In this document: piece by piece, positions 38,841-47,407 of the stretch | How the letters are laid out: each line of letters starts with the position of its first letter | How positions within the stretch are numbered: position 1 is the stretch's first letter | NCBI RefSeq assembly: GCF_000243235.1 | Contig: NZ_JH594606.1 | Location: forward strand, 1,298,023 to 1,362,022 | DNA: 64,000 nt | Origin: Gillisia limnaea DSM 15749 | GTDB taxonomy: Bacteria; Bacteroidota; Bacteroidia; Flavobacteriales; Flavobacteriaceae | Direction: 5' to 3' | The notes under the pieces: model-generated | The model's database searches: none | What the model was told of the DNA's origin: nothing | The model's input: only the letters and a program-made list of their open reading frames with translations | Position numbers and translations under genes: made by a program

Positions 38841-39788
38841 TCATTGCTGCTTTTCATACAACCTGATTTCGGTAGAATTGGTTTCTTTATTCAGAATTTC
38901 AACAACCAGGTTTCCCTTCTCGTCAAAATTAGCGATCCCCTGTGCGGTAATTGAAGAATAAATGAAGCTGTTATTACTTTTAGAAGCTATTAATGAAGCA
39001 AATGGCTCTATCATTCCTTTCTGAAAAAAATTATATCCATCACCCGATTTCTTTAAAAAATAGGTTCCCTGGCCCATAGTAAAAGTCATCTCTTGAGATG
39101 TGGCCAAATCCTTTTTACCTGTGTTTTCTTCAGCAGAAATTTCATTATTTTTTAGTGCTGCTGGAATTGCACTTACTTCAACAATACTGTCTTCCTCCTT
39201 TTCAATTACTGAGGGAATTGCACTAACTATCACTATACTATCTTCTTCTTTTTCGTTTACCGAAGGAACTGCACTTACTATCACAATACTATCTTCCTCC
39301 TTTTCTGTTACGGAAGGAACTGTACTTACTACAACTGTTTTTTTCTCTATTATTTCTGATGGTTGGTAGTTGTAATTTAAGGCTGCAATGGATACGAATG
39401 CATCCCGCAGCGCTTCCTGATAGGCTGTTTTAAAATCCTTCTCCCTGCTCCTTCCCTCTTCAGAAACAAAAACTTTTTTATTCTGGCAATCCTTCAACAC
39501 AACCACCAATTTGGTCACAAAAAGACCTGATTCGTTTTCCACATCAGCAAAAAGAGCATTGCACCGGTTGTTATTAAGGTCTTCGGGGAGTTCTCCGTTT
39601 TCCATATAGGCTTCAAAACCATATTTATCAAAGAGAAATTCGGTTAAGGAATTCAACTGAAACAAATCCGGTTCCTTATTAAAATTGTATTCTTCCGGGA
39701 CGATTACATACTTAAAAGAATTGAGCTCCTGAGCAACAGAAACAACTGAAATCATACAAGTGAGAATTAAAAAAAGCGCCTTTTTCAT
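38841..39788 (-). CDS. Secreted hypothetical protein with 17-residue tandem repeats
   Basis: I recognise no family. It has 315 residues with a signal peptide at about 1-20 (ALFLILTCMISVVSVAQ), so it is exported, probably periplasmic. An N-terminal domain (about 20-150) is followed by a low-complexity linker of tandem 17-residue units of the form PSVxEKEEDSIVxVSA. There are three good copies and a decayed fourth at about 155-215. A C-terminal domain (about 230-315) contains MTFTMGQGTYFLKKSG and EIRLYEKQQ. Its start sits directly at copy B of the dispersed repeat. Ordinary codon use. Confidence 0.78.
   Translation of the reverse strand: MKKALFLILTCMISVVSVAQELNSFKYVIVPEEYNFNKEPDLFQLNSLTEFLFDKYGFEAYMENGELPEDLNNNRCNALFADVENESGLFVTKLVVVLKDCQNKKVFVSEEGRSREKDFKTAYQEALRDAFVSIAALNYNYQPSEIIEKKTVVVSTVPSVTEKEEDSIVIVSAVPSVNEKEEDSIVIVSAIPSVIEKEEDSIVEVSAIPAALKNNEISAEENTGKKDLATSQEMTFTMGQGTYFLKKSGDGYNFFQKGMIEPFASLIASKSNNSFIYSSITAQGIANFDEKGNLVVEILNKETNSTEIRLYEKQQ
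39160..39330 (-). repeat. 51-bp tandem repeat inside the secreted protein gene
   Basis: Three to four adjacent copies of a 51-bp unit (17 codons), still close in DNA sequence (each has ACTATCTTC followed by TCCTTTTC or TCTTTTTC). Recent expansion by slippage is likely, and copy number may vary between strains. Confidence 0.8.
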
Positions 39789-39895
39789 CTGTTTATTTTA
39801 TTGTTTTAGAGGAATCCCGGTAGCTATCGGGAGGAACATCCATATAAAAATCCCTTTATGTGATAAAAACGTTCTAATGGATGTTTCGTTACTTA
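39786..39895. repeat. Dispersed repeat copy B (leader of the gene starting at 39788)
   Basis: Counterpart of the carA leader at 12986-13094. Shared blocks: CATCTG with TTATTTTATTGTTTTAG, the palindrome TCCCGGTAGCTATCGGGA, AACATC, ATATAA and TAATGGATGTTTC. As at carA, the block begins exactly at a start codon. It fills the whole gap between two same-strand genes. Confidence 0.65.
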
Positions 39896-41292
39896 TTTAG
39901 TATAAATTGAAATCCCAATTGAACTGATTGGTATCGCGATTTTGCAAGGTTAAGATACCCAAATAAATTATCTGCAGCAAGATAGAAATTAAATTTCTTT
40001 AATTGGGTGGAAAGTAACAATCCAACATTTGTATAGGAAAAATCATCCAGTGTGTAGGCCACTTTAATTCTTAAATTAGGAATCACCTTCGTATCATAAT
40101 AGGTAGACAATGCATATTTTAATGAACCCGGTCTTTTAATCCCAAAAAGATGAATTCCGACCTTATTCTGATAGATTTTTTTTGTTTGTATTCGATAATC
40201 ACAGGGTGGGCAATCTTCTCCAAATCTAAACTGCAGGGAAGCGTTTAATTTAAAGGGGCGCCAGGTCACATAGGATTCATTTAGGGTTTCATCCACCAGG
40301 TTTCTATCAACCTCATCTTCAAATTCATCCCAGTAAGGAAAGGCTGCGCCGCTGGGCCCAATTCCCGGAAAAAGAGGCTCGATTCCATCTGTTTGGTAAG
40401 TTCCTTTATAGGTATAATTTTCAACATCATCTCTTTGAAACATCAATCCCAAATCCTGAATTGAACCTGTGACTATCAAATTATTCTGAATTTTATAGGT
40501 GGCTCCCAAATCTATTCCGACTCCTATATTCCCACCAAAAAAAGATTTGCTCAACAAATCTTTTGATGCTTCCTGAACGGTTTGATTTTCATCCCTTAGC
40601 GTAGTAAAACCAGAAGTATTAACACGAACATCTATATCCTCTGCAAAATGCCGGTAATAATTTGGACCTTCGGGGGTATTTCGGGTTAGGAATATTCCGG
40701 TATTATTTACACTTTGTACGTTAAAAATTCCAGAATACATTTTTACTCTTGCCCCTACCGTGAGTTGGTTGTCTATTTTTCGGTTTAAACCCAAATGATA
40801 AACCGTTAGAACTTCCCCGGTAAAAGAAACATGGGAAAAATCAAATGGAACATTGATATAATTGGCATTCCCCTGGCTCACCAAAATAGCAGGATCCTTA
40901 GGGAAATAAGCGAATAGATCCATTTCCTGATAAATTCCGGCAGAAAAGTAATCATCTTTATTTAGGCGCCACCCCATGGATAAAATCTCAAGTTGTTCCT
41001 GGGCCGTAAAATAATCCTTACTTGTAAGCCGGTTAATGGTACTTGTAACCCTTTGATTTACATTTGGATTGGAATCATCAAAAATATCAAACAAATTAAC
41101 TCCTGAAGATCCCGCAGATAAACTTATATGAGAAAATAACGGAATCCCGAAATGTCCATCAAAATTCACGATGGCCCCGGGGTTGCTCATCAGGGTTTGT
41201 GGGAGATCACTCACATTATAAAGGAGTTGTTTATTTTGGCCCTGAGACAGTAGCATGATAAAAAAACTACTTAGGGTTAACAATAATCTCAT
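39889..41292 (-). CDS. Outer-membrane beta-barrel protein (DUF5723-like)
   Basis: A 467-residue secreted protein: signal peptide about 1-18 (LLLTLSSFFIMLLSQGQ), then YNVSDLPQTLMSNPGAIVNF, which recalls the conserved NP-containing start of Bacteroidota DUF5723/PorV-like barrels. Many alternating strands follow (VYHLGLNRKIDNQLTVGARV, NIGVGIDLGATYKIQNNLIV), ending QLGFQFILNK. A short CPPC motif (CPPCDYRI) lies near residue 360. It is 3 bp downstream of the lipoprotein gene at 41296-41847, so the two form an operon. The DUF assignment is from memory of the motif, not a search. Confidence 0.68.
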   Translation of the reverse strand: MRLLLTLSSFFIMLLSQGQNKQLLYNVSDLPQTLMSNPGAIVNFDGHFGIPLFSHISLSAGSSGVNLFDIFDDSNPNVNQRVTSTINRLTSKDYFTAQEQLEILSMGWRLNKDDYFSAGIYQEMDLFAYFPKDPAILVSQGNANYINVPFDFSHVSFTGEVLTVYHLGLNRKIDNQLTVGARVKMYSGIFNVQSVNNTGIFLTRNTPEGPNYYRHFAEDIDVRVNTSGFTTLRDENQTVQEASKDLLSKSFFGGNIGVGIDLGATYKIQNNLIVTGSIQDLGLMFQRDDVENYTYKGTYQTDGIEPLFPGIGPSGAAFPYWDEFEDEVDRNLVDETLNESYVTWRPFKLNASLQFRFGEDCPPCDYRIQTKKIYQNKVGIHLFGIKRPGSLKYALSTYYDTKVIPNLRIKVAYTLDDFSYTNVGLLLSTQLKKFNFYLAADNLFGYLNLAKSRYQSVQLGFQFILNK

Positions 41293-41295
41293 GAG

Positions 41296-41847
41296 CTAAA
41301 ATTGAAAGGAGAATAAACCTTTAGATTGAAATTTTAATTCTCCTGTAAAAGGTTCAGAATTAGGTAAAACCTCGATTTCTACTACCATTTTAATACTTCT
41401 GCGTATCACCCCTATTTGAGCTTGTTCAATAAGTTCAATTCTCTCTGTGGTAACCGGGCTAGACATACTGCCCGGATCAATAGGAAAATCAACACGGTGC
41501 TGAACATTATTATTTTCAGAAAGAAAAAAAATGCTATTGTTGAAGGACTGTGGAAATGAATTAATGTATTTAAAACTAAATTCCACTTCGCTAAGATCAT
41601 TTTGAATATAATCATCATCCAGAAATTCAAGACGAACAGTATCACGAATTATGGTTTTCTGGTTATTTGTTATTGGATCTCTAAAATCCACTTCATCCAC
41701 ATCAAAAATAAGGAGATCAACCTGTAAATCGGGTTGAAGGGTAATACTTTCTGCCTGATCCAGATCTATATCTTTCACACAGGAGGTTAGACCTGCAATT
41801 AAAAGCAGAAACAAGTATGTTTTAAGGATAGGCTTTGGAAAAGACAT
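41296..41847 (-). CDS. Hypothetical lipoprotein, 183 aa
   Basis: No family recognised. The signal peptide ends LTSC with Cys 23 as the lipidation site; +2 is Val, +3 Lys. The mature part is beta-rich (LQVDLLIFDVDEVDF, VEFSFKYINSFPQSFN, RSIKMVVEIEVLPNSEPFTG) and ends FQSKGLFSFQF. Translationally linked to the barrel gene 3 bp downstream, which suggests a shared envelope role. A promoter box TATATTCG lies upstream at 41874-41881. Confidence 0.75.
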   Translation of the reverse strand: MSFPKPILKTYLFLLLIAGLTSCVKDIDLDQAESITLQPDLQVDLLIFDVDEVDFRDPITNNQKTIIRDTVRLEFLDDDYIQNDLSEVEFSFKYINSFPQSFNNSIFFLSENNNVQHRVDFPIDPGSMSSPVTTERIELIEQAQIGVIRRSIKMVVEIEVLPNSEPFTGELKFQSKGLFSFQF

Positions 41848-41873
41848 TTAGGGCAAAATTTCTTTTATTTTAA

Positions 41874-41881
41874 CGAATATA
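41874..41881 (-). promoter_or_regulatory. -7-like box of the lipoprotein-barrel operon
   Basis: Minus strand TATATTCG, one base from TAnnTTTG, 26 nt upstream of the lipoprotein ATG and inside the gap after the HAD phosphatase gene. Confidence 0.4.
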
Positions 41882-41895
41882 GGGATTCTTTATTG

Positions 41896-42585
41896 CTATA
41901 AATACATCCGAAGTTCTTTTAACTTTTGAATTGTAATGGACTCTGAAACTTCCTTTTTTTGGTAATAATCAAAGTAAACAGCCTGCAATCCCGCATTTTT
42001 GGCACCTACGATATCTGCAGCATAATTGTCGCCTATCATAATACTATTTTTGGGTAAAGCTTTAGATTTACGAAGTGCTCTGTCAAAAATATGAGGATGG
42101 GGCTTTTTCACTCCTGCCTCTTCGGAGGTAGTTATGGTGGAGAAATAATCAAAAATATTTGAATTCACCATTTTTGTTTTCTGAACTTCCTGAAATCCAT
42201 TTGTGATTATATGAAGTTGATACCTGGGTCGCAGGTATTCCAAAATATCCTGTGTATCTTCCAACAAATGACTATAGGTTGGTAAAAACTGAATATATTT
42301 ATCTGAAAGAAGATCAAGGGTTTTCGAAGAAATTTTAAACTTAAGGAGCTTAAAGCTATCCTTTAATCTTCCAGACCTTAAAGACTCCTTGGATATTTGA
42401 TTGTTTCGATACAATTCCCAATAATTGCTATTAATTGGGACATAGGCTCCTAAGAAATCCTCCAACTCAATATTTATTTTTTCTTCTTTAAAAATAGCTT
42501 CAAAAGTGAGCGCAGAATTTTTATCAAAATCCCATAAGGTGTGATCCAGATCAAAATAGACGTGTTCAATATTATTAAATTTCAT
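41896..42585 (-). CDS. yjjG: HAD hydrolase, YjjG-type noncanonical pyrimidine nucleotidase
   Basis: YjjG enzymes dephosphorylate noncanonical pyrimidine nucleotides (house-cleaning) and UMP/dTMP. It has 229 residues. HAD motif I is VYFDLDHTLWDFDKNS near residue 10, motif II IITNGFQEVQKTK near 125, motif III the Lys in EAGVKKPHPHIFDRAL near 155, motif IV MIGDNYAADIVGAKNAG near 178. All catalytic residues are present. The start overlaps the end of the preceding gene by 11 bp. The C-terminal residues form the closing helices. Confidence 0.88.
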   Translation of the reverse strand: MKFNNIEHVYFDLDHTLWDFDKNSALTFEAIFKEEKINIELEDFLGAYVPINSNYWELYRNNQISKESLRSGRLKDSFKLLKFKISSKTLDLLSDKYIQFLPTYSHLLEDTQDILEYLRPRYQLHIITNGFQEVQKTKMVNSNIFDYFSTITTSEEAGVKKPHPHIFDRALRKSKALPKNSIMIGDNYAADIVGAKNAGLQAVYFDYYQKKEVSESITIQKLKELRMYL

Positions 42586-43861
42586 GAATTTGTTTTAACA
42601 GTGAGTAATAAAAGGCATTATTGTAATATTCTGAAAAATCACGGTTTTTAAAAATAGAAACAAAAGGTGCCTGTACCAGTTTTAATTCTCTCATAATACC
42701 GGTTATGGTATGCTGAATCTCTTCTGAAGATCTTTTGTGACAAACCTGGGAATGAAAAACATAAGGGTGTATTCTTAATGGAGTAGTGACTTCCATATTG
42801 ATGTCGTAAAACAAGTAAGGAGTACTGGTTCCAGCTCTAAAACCAATGGTCTCGGGATATCCCATAGAATAATCATTAGCGATCTCCAACTCATTCAAAT
42901 AACTGTAATGTTCCGGCAGCATTAAATTATACCTGCTGTTTAGAACGTTTTGTAAGGGTCCGTGGATAATATTTTCAAACCGCTTTTTTTCCAGCTTAAG
43001 CGCCTGCATCTCCTGGACAGCAAAATAGCCAAGGCGCAAACCAACCTCGGAATAATCTGCCGCATATTTAATTATAGATTTATAATTGAGACGGTTGTGA
43101 TTGATATTCCTGTCATAAATATTAAAATCGCTTAATTGGAACATGAAAACCATTTTCACCTTGTGCTCCTTTATAATTTTTATGAGATCATCAAAAACAT
43201 TGTAAGGATCCTTTTTTAGTCTTAGCAAAACTTTTATCCTGTCGGAAACTTTTGAGATTTTTAAGTGCCCCATATCTATGGCTGTTCCAGTTAGGCTTCG
43301 AAGGAATCCCTTGTTTTTGAAATTGAAGACATGGCTCACGGAAATTATTGATACCGATTCATAATTCCGTTTTTTAAAGTCGATTTCAGCAAAGCGAAAG
43401 GCCAAAATCTTTTTGAATTTATACGCCCACACATCTATAACCGGACTGTGGAGAAAACCTTCCTTGTAAGCTAAGCTTTCAGAAGAAGGAAAACGGCCCA
43501 AATTATCCTTTACGTGCGGCAGGTATTCCTCATAGCGCGACAAAAGATAGAACGAGGCTGCAAAAATATCAAATGGAAGATCACTATTTTCTGAAACACC
43601 GAAAAAGCATTTGCTTTCTTCCCAGGGCTGAACCTTAATTTCCAAATCACCTAAACCTTGTTCAAACAGAAGATTTACATTTTGAATAAAAAGTTCATTT
43701 CCAAGCCGTTTTTTACCGTAGGAAATTTTTAGGTCTGGGTGAGCGATGAATTCCTCTATTTTAGTTGTGAATTTGATCTCAATTCCAAGAACCTGGGTGC
43801 ATATATGCTTAAAAACATAGATTATCCTTGGGGTGACCTTACTGGTATACATTAAAAGCAT
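42575..43861 (-). CDS. Polysaccharide-deacetylase-fold protein, catalytic residues apparently lost
   Basis: A 428-residue cytoplasmic-looking protein (no signal peptide). The arrangement matches Bacteroidota deacetylase-like proteins with an N-terminal DUF7033 region. Landmarks are FDIFAASFYLLSRYEEYLPH near residue 105, a NodB-like part from about 170, and DYSMGYPETIGFRAGTSTPY near 350. In active relatives, as I recall, the second part carries an Asp-x-Asp metal motif and several histidines. Here the matching places read SVSHVFNFKNKGF, VGLRLGYFA, SRYNLMLPEH and FVSIFKNRD, with the metal ligands missing. It may be a pseudoenzyme or bind sugars. It lies 12 bp after radC and overlaps the HAD gene by 11 bp. 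An alternative start is ATG 43852. Confidence 0.65.
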   Translation of the reverse strand: MLLMYTSKVTPRIIYVFKHICTQVLGIEIKFTTKIEEFIAHPDLKISYGKKRLGNELFIQNVNLLFEQGLGDLEIKVQPWEESKCFFGVSENSDLPFDIFAASFYLLSRYEEYLPHVKDNLGRFPSSESLAYKEGFLHSPVIDVWAYKFKKILAFRFAEIDFKKRNYESVSIISVSHVFNFKNKGFLRSLTGTAIDMGHLKISKVSDRIKVLLRLKKDPYNVFDDLIKIIKEHKVKMVFMFQLSDFNIYDRNINHNRLNYKSIIKYAADYSEVGLRLGYFAVQEMQALKLEKKRFENIIHGPLQNVLNSRYNLMLPEHYSYLNELEIANDYSMGYPETIGFRAGTSTPYLFYDINMEVTTPLRIHPYVFHSQVCHKRSSEEIQHTITGIMRELKLVQAPFVSIFKNRDFSEYYNNAFYYSLLKQIHEI

Positions 43862-43873
43862 GTTTATTTTGCG

Positions 43874-44572
43874 TTACAACAAGCCTTCATCGGCAAAGCT
43901 AAAATAGGATTTTTCAGTAACAATAAGATGATCCAGAACTTTAATATCCAGGCTTTCGGCTGCAGTTTTCAATTTGGTGGTAAGCTGTTTATCTGCCTCA
44001 CTGGGATTTAAATTTCCAGATGGGTGATTATGGGCTAGAATTAGTGAAATAGCACCCAGCTCCAACGCTCTCCTCAAAGTAATCCTAACATCCACTAACG
44101 TACCGGTAATCCCACCTTTGCTAATTTGAAACTGTTCTATTATTTTGTTGGCATTATTTAAATAAAGAATCCAAAATTCTTCGTGAGCCAATTCCCCTAT
44201 AATTGGTTGTAGCAATTCATAAACCGAATTGCTGGAGGTTATCTTCACCTGCTCCAGGGCTTCTTCGGTCCTTCTTCTTCTACCAAGTTCCATGGCAGCA
44301 ATTATACTTATGGCTTTGGCCTCCCCTATTCCTTTGAAAGTCATAAGTTGTTGTACCGAAAGCTTTCCCAGTTGACTGAGATTGTTCCTATGCAAAGAAA
44401 GTATCCTTTGGCTTAACTCTACCGCGCTCTCATTTCTATTTCCAGAACCTATTAAAATAGCGATAAGCTCGGCATCGGTTAAAGCTAACTTGCCTTTTTG
44501 GAGTAGTTTCTCGCGAGGCCTGTCCCCGGAAGCCCAGTTTTTAATACTAAGAGGTGCACGTTCAAGAGCCAT
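43874..44572 (-). CDS. radC: RadC-family JAB-domain protein
   Basis: RadC proteins carry a JAB1/MPN-type metalloprotease-like fold; despite the name a role in DNA repair is not firmly shown. It has 232 residues. An N-terminal helix-hairpin-helix region covers about 1-100 (DAELIAILIGSGNR, LMTFKGIGEAKAISIIAAMEL). The JAB domain has the metal motif LILAHNHPSGNLNPSEADKQ near residue 178, with HxH and distal Asp, and VLDHLIVTEKSYFSFADEGL near the end. It is the first gene of the unit running through the deacetylase-fold gene to the HAD gene. Confidence 0.93.
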   Translation of the reverse strand: MALERAPLSIKNWASGDRPREKLLQKGKLALTDAELIAILIGSGNRNESAVELSQRILSLHRNNLSQLGKLSVQQLMTFKGIGEAKAISIIAAMELGRRRRTEEALEQVKITSSNSVYELLQPIIGELAHEEFWILYLNNANKIIEQFQISKGGITGTLVDVRITLRRALELGAISLILAHNHPSGNLNPSEADKQLTTKLKTAAESLDIKVLDHLIVTEKSYFSFADEGLL

Positions 44573-44663
44573 TGTTCATTTTTAACTAAAGATAAAAAAA
44601 TGAACCCAATATTCCTGTTCTAAAAATTAAAAACCTGAAAATCAAAATCTATGGATTTAATTA

Positions 44664-46019
44664 TTAGGAAATCCAGTCTTTTATCTCCTCAAATTTCAGA
44701 CCCCCATAATTGCCCGAACTCATCAACAAAACAGCTTTTTCTGAATAATCCAACGTTCTAAGATATGTCTGGAATTCCTCTGCATTGGTATACACAAGAA
44801 GATCTTGCCTCCCAAAAGCTTCCAGAATCTGTTCTTTTGAAAGCATCGCTAATTTTTTTATTTCCAAGGCTTCCGGAGAATAAAAAACAACCGCTTTAGC
44901 CGCAGGATCAAGGCTGTTTTTATATTCCTTTAAAAATTCAGGTGTCAAACTGCTATAGGTATGTAACTCAAGGCAAGCGATAAGTTCTTTATTTGGGTAT
45001 TGCTCCCTAACAGCTTTTACAGTTGCAGTTACCTTTGAGGGACTATGAGCAAAATCTTTAAAAACAACAGTAGTTCCAGTTTCATATATTTTCTCCAACC
45101 GTTTTGAAGCCCCTTTAAAGGTGGAAATTGCCTCATAAAAGTCATTCTCATCTACACCCATATGCTGGCAAATCCATTTAGCACCAGATAGATTATTAAG
45201 ATTATGGGCTCCAAATATTTCAATTGGAAGATCGCCCTCGGGAGTATCGAGCATGGTTACCCCATCCTCAATCCTATAATTTGGAGTGTGATAAGCGTGT
45301 TTTCTTATTTGATTCGTGGTTGCATCAACAATTTTGGTCAACTCCGGATCTTCTTCGTTGTAAACAATTATTCCGCCGCTAATAATGGAATCCACAAAAA
45401 TCTTAAATTGCTCCTCATAAATTTCATAGGCAGGAAACACATTGATATGATCCCAGGCAATTCCGCTTAAAAGAGCAATATTTGGTTTGTAGAGGTGAAA
45501 TTTTGGTCTTTTATCAATTGCTGAAGATAAATATTCATCCCCTTCCAGTAAGATAAAATCATTTTTTTCGGTAAGATGGACCATGGTATCGAAACCTTCC
45601 AATTGAGCACCTACCATAAAATCCACTTCCTTCTCGTGATAATGCAGTACATGAAGTATCATCGAAGTAATTGTGGTTTTACCGTGGGAACCACCAATAA
45701 CTACCCTGGTTTTATTTTTGGATTGTTCAAAAAGAAATTCGGGATAGGAATAAATTTTAAGTCCTAACTCTTTGGCCTTTACAAGCTCTGGATTATCTGC
45801 TTTTGCGTGCATACCAAGGATGACAGCGTCAAGGTTGGCTGAAATTTTTTCTGGAAACCAGCCCAAAGTCTCAGGAAGTAATCCGGATTTCTTCAATCGG
45901 GATTTTGAAGGCTCAAAAATAGCATCATCACTTCCGGTAATCCTAAAGCCTTTTTGATGCAGCGCCAGGGCTAGATTGTGCATAGCACTTCCCCCTATAG
46001 CGATAAAATGAAGATTCAT
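44664..46019 (-). CDS. mpl: UDP-N-acetylmuramate:tripeptide ligase (murein recycling)
   Basis: Mpl joins recycled L-Ala-D-Glu-mDAP tripeptide to UDP-MurNAc. It has 451 residues with the Mur ligase three-domain plan. The N-terminal UDP-binding domain begins MNLHFIAIGGSAMHNLALAL, the ATP-binding P-loop GGSHGKTTITSMILHVLHY is near residue 110, and the C-terminal domain has DFAHSPSKVTATVKAVREQYP near 322. MurC is similar, but the start IAIGGSAMHNLA and the tail fit Mpl better. Its own promoter TATATTTG lies 17 bp upstream. Confidence 0.88.
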   Translation of the reverse strand: MNLHFIAIGGSAMHNLALALHQKGFRITGSDDAIFEPSKSRLKKSGLLPETLGWFPEKISANLDAVILGMHAKADNPELVKAKELGLKIYSYPEFLFEQSKNKTRVVIGGSHGKTTITSMILHVLHYHEKEVDFMVGAQLEGFDTMVHLTEKNDFILLEGDEYLSSAIDKRPKFHLYKPNIALLSGIAWDHINVFPAYEIYEEQFKIFVDSIISGGIIVYNEEDPELTKIVDATTNQIRKHAYHTPNYRIEDGVTMLDTPEGDLPIEIFGAHNLNNLSGAKWICQHMGVDENDFYEAISTFKGASKRLEKIYETGTTVVFKDFAHSPSKVTATVKAVREQYPNKELIACLELHTYSSLTPEFLKEYKNSLDPAAKAVVFYSPEALEIKKLAMLSKEQILEAFGRQDLLVYTNAEEFQTYLRTLDYSEKAVLLMSSGNYGGLKFEEIKDWIS

Positions 46020-46316
46020 AAAATTTGAATTTCTGCAAATATACTTATTCTCTCAGGAAAACTAGTGCCGGAAATTCGGATAGAAAAAGATCCGTGAAAA
46101 CCAGCAGGCTAACCAGGAAGGCTGGTTAAATATGTAAAATGAAGAGACAACCGGCATTTCGATTAAATTCCGCTTTCGGAAAGGGCTGGAACCGGTGAAA
46201 CCAATTAGATTAGCACAAGCTTTCGAAACATCTAAAAGAAGAAAATATCAAGTCTTTGGATGGAATCCCGGCAAACGGAAATGGCGGGCATCTGGGAATT
46301 ATAACCAACGGCGGGA
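46020..46316. other. Intergenic region between mpl and the TPR gene
   Basis: 297 bp without a supported gene. Apart from the mpl promoter (46036-46043) it contains a hairpin AACCAGC/GCTGGTT (46099-46127) and looks richer in G+C than the gaps around it. Short open frames on both strands are interrupted. It may be a worn repeat or remnant. Confidence 0.45.
46036..46043 (-). promoter_or_regulatory. -7 box of mpl
   Basis: Minus strand TATATTTG, exact TAnnTTTG match, 16 nt before the mpl ATG. Confidence 0.55.
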
Positions 46317-47198
46317 TTAAAGCTGCTGGATTCTTTTTTTCTCAAGTTCAGCTTCTTTAAAATTATCCCTAAGCGTTAGAGCCTTATCAATGGATATAAT
46401 AGCTTCAGATTTATTCATTAATAGAGCTTGTAACTTAGCTTTATTAAAATATGCCCATTCCAGCGAATAAATATCATTATAACCAAAATTGTCGATATAT
46501 TCATTTAGCAGTTTTAAGCCATATTGTGGATAAACTTCAAGATCTGATGCTGCTTTACCCAGTTCGTAATTCAAAATATTACGCTTCTTTTGGCTCGTTA
46601 ACTGTTGATGGGCTTCAAGTGCTTTTTTAAAAAAACCTTCTGCTTCCGCCAAACCTTTATCCTCTTTAACGATAAAAGCCTGGGCCAGAAAATAATCAAC
46701 TTTATTCAAGTCCTCCAGTTCATCAGCATATCCCTGCGCCTTATCTATACTCCCACCCAGAATTCCTGGTAATTTAATATATAATTCGACAAGAACTCTT
46801 CTGGCTTCTACGTGCTTAGGATTTAATTCGACCGCTTTTTCAAGATATTTTTTTATATCAGAAATATAAATCACGGACTGGATTTTTGAAACACTAAGTG
46901 CTTTCATACCAAGGGCTGCGCCATATTTAAAACTATAATCGGCAATATCGGGATGCATTTGAACCAGGTTTTTATAAAAAGCAATAGAGGTATCCCAATC
47001 TTTTTCAAAACCTGCTATATCACCCAGGTAAGCTAAAGCGACTGCATCGTTGGGATTTTCAGAAACCCTTTGATGGAGTAATTTTTTAGCGGCTCCAAGT
47101 TTGCCCTGATCCATAGCCGATTGAATCTCAGAAATAGAGGACTGGGAATAACTTCCCAAACCCAGGAATAACATAAATATTAAAAGTGTATTTTTCAT
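46317..47198 (-). CDS. Secreted TPR-repeat protein
   Basis: A 293-residue protein with a signal peptide (about 1-18, LLIFMLFLGLGSYSQ), probably periplasmic. Several tetratricopeptide-like helical pairs follow: LGAAKKLLHQRVSENPNDAV near residue 33, WDTSIAFYKNLVQMHPDIAD near 68, YLEKAVELNPKHVEARRVLV near 112, and EAIISIDKALTLRDNFKEAE near 262. TPRs mediate protein contacts; the partner is unknown. The ATG lies four bases from a TATATTCG box. It is divergent from the adhesin operon. Confidence 0.82.
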   Translation of the reverse strand: MKNTLLIFMLFLGLGSYSQSSISEIQSAMDQGKLGAAKKLLHQRVSENPNDAVALAYLGDIAGFEKDWDTSIAFYKNLVQMHPDIADYSFKYGAALGMKALSVSKIQSVIYISDIKKYLEKAVELNPKHVEARRVLVELYIKLPGILGGSIDKAQGYADELEDLNKVDYFLAQAFIVKEDKGLAEAEGFFKKALEAHQQLTSQKKRNILNYELGKAASDLEVYPQYGLKLLNEYIDNFGYNDIYSLEWAYFNKAKLQALLMNKSEAIISIDKALTLRDNFKEAELEKKRIQQL

Positions 47199-47202
47199 AT
47201 GG

Positions 47203-47210
47203 CGAATATA
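47203..47210 (-). promoter_or_regulatory. -7-like box abutting the TPR gene start
   Basis: Minus strand TATATTCG ends four bases before the ATG, predicting a leaderless mRNA as at rarA and rlmB. Confidence 0.4.
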
Positions 47211-47338
47211 TATTTAAATACATATCAGTTTACTATCCATTTGAACCTCTATATGTTGATATTAACAAAAGCTTAACTGCTTATACATTGATTGTTAAAT
47301 TAGTACTTAAAAATTTTAGTATTGTTGAAAATTATTGC

Positions 47339-47346
47339 AATATTTG
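47339..47346 (+). promoter_or_regulatory. Possible -7 box of the adhesin operon
   Basis: AATATTTG differs from TAnnTTTG in its first base. A transcript from here would have a leader of about 55 nt before the ATG at 47408. Confidence 0.35.
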
Positions 47347-47407
47347 CGTTGCCTATCGAGGCAGCATAAAACTCAACTTTATTCATGTCAAATTTAACAC
47401 CTAGCCT

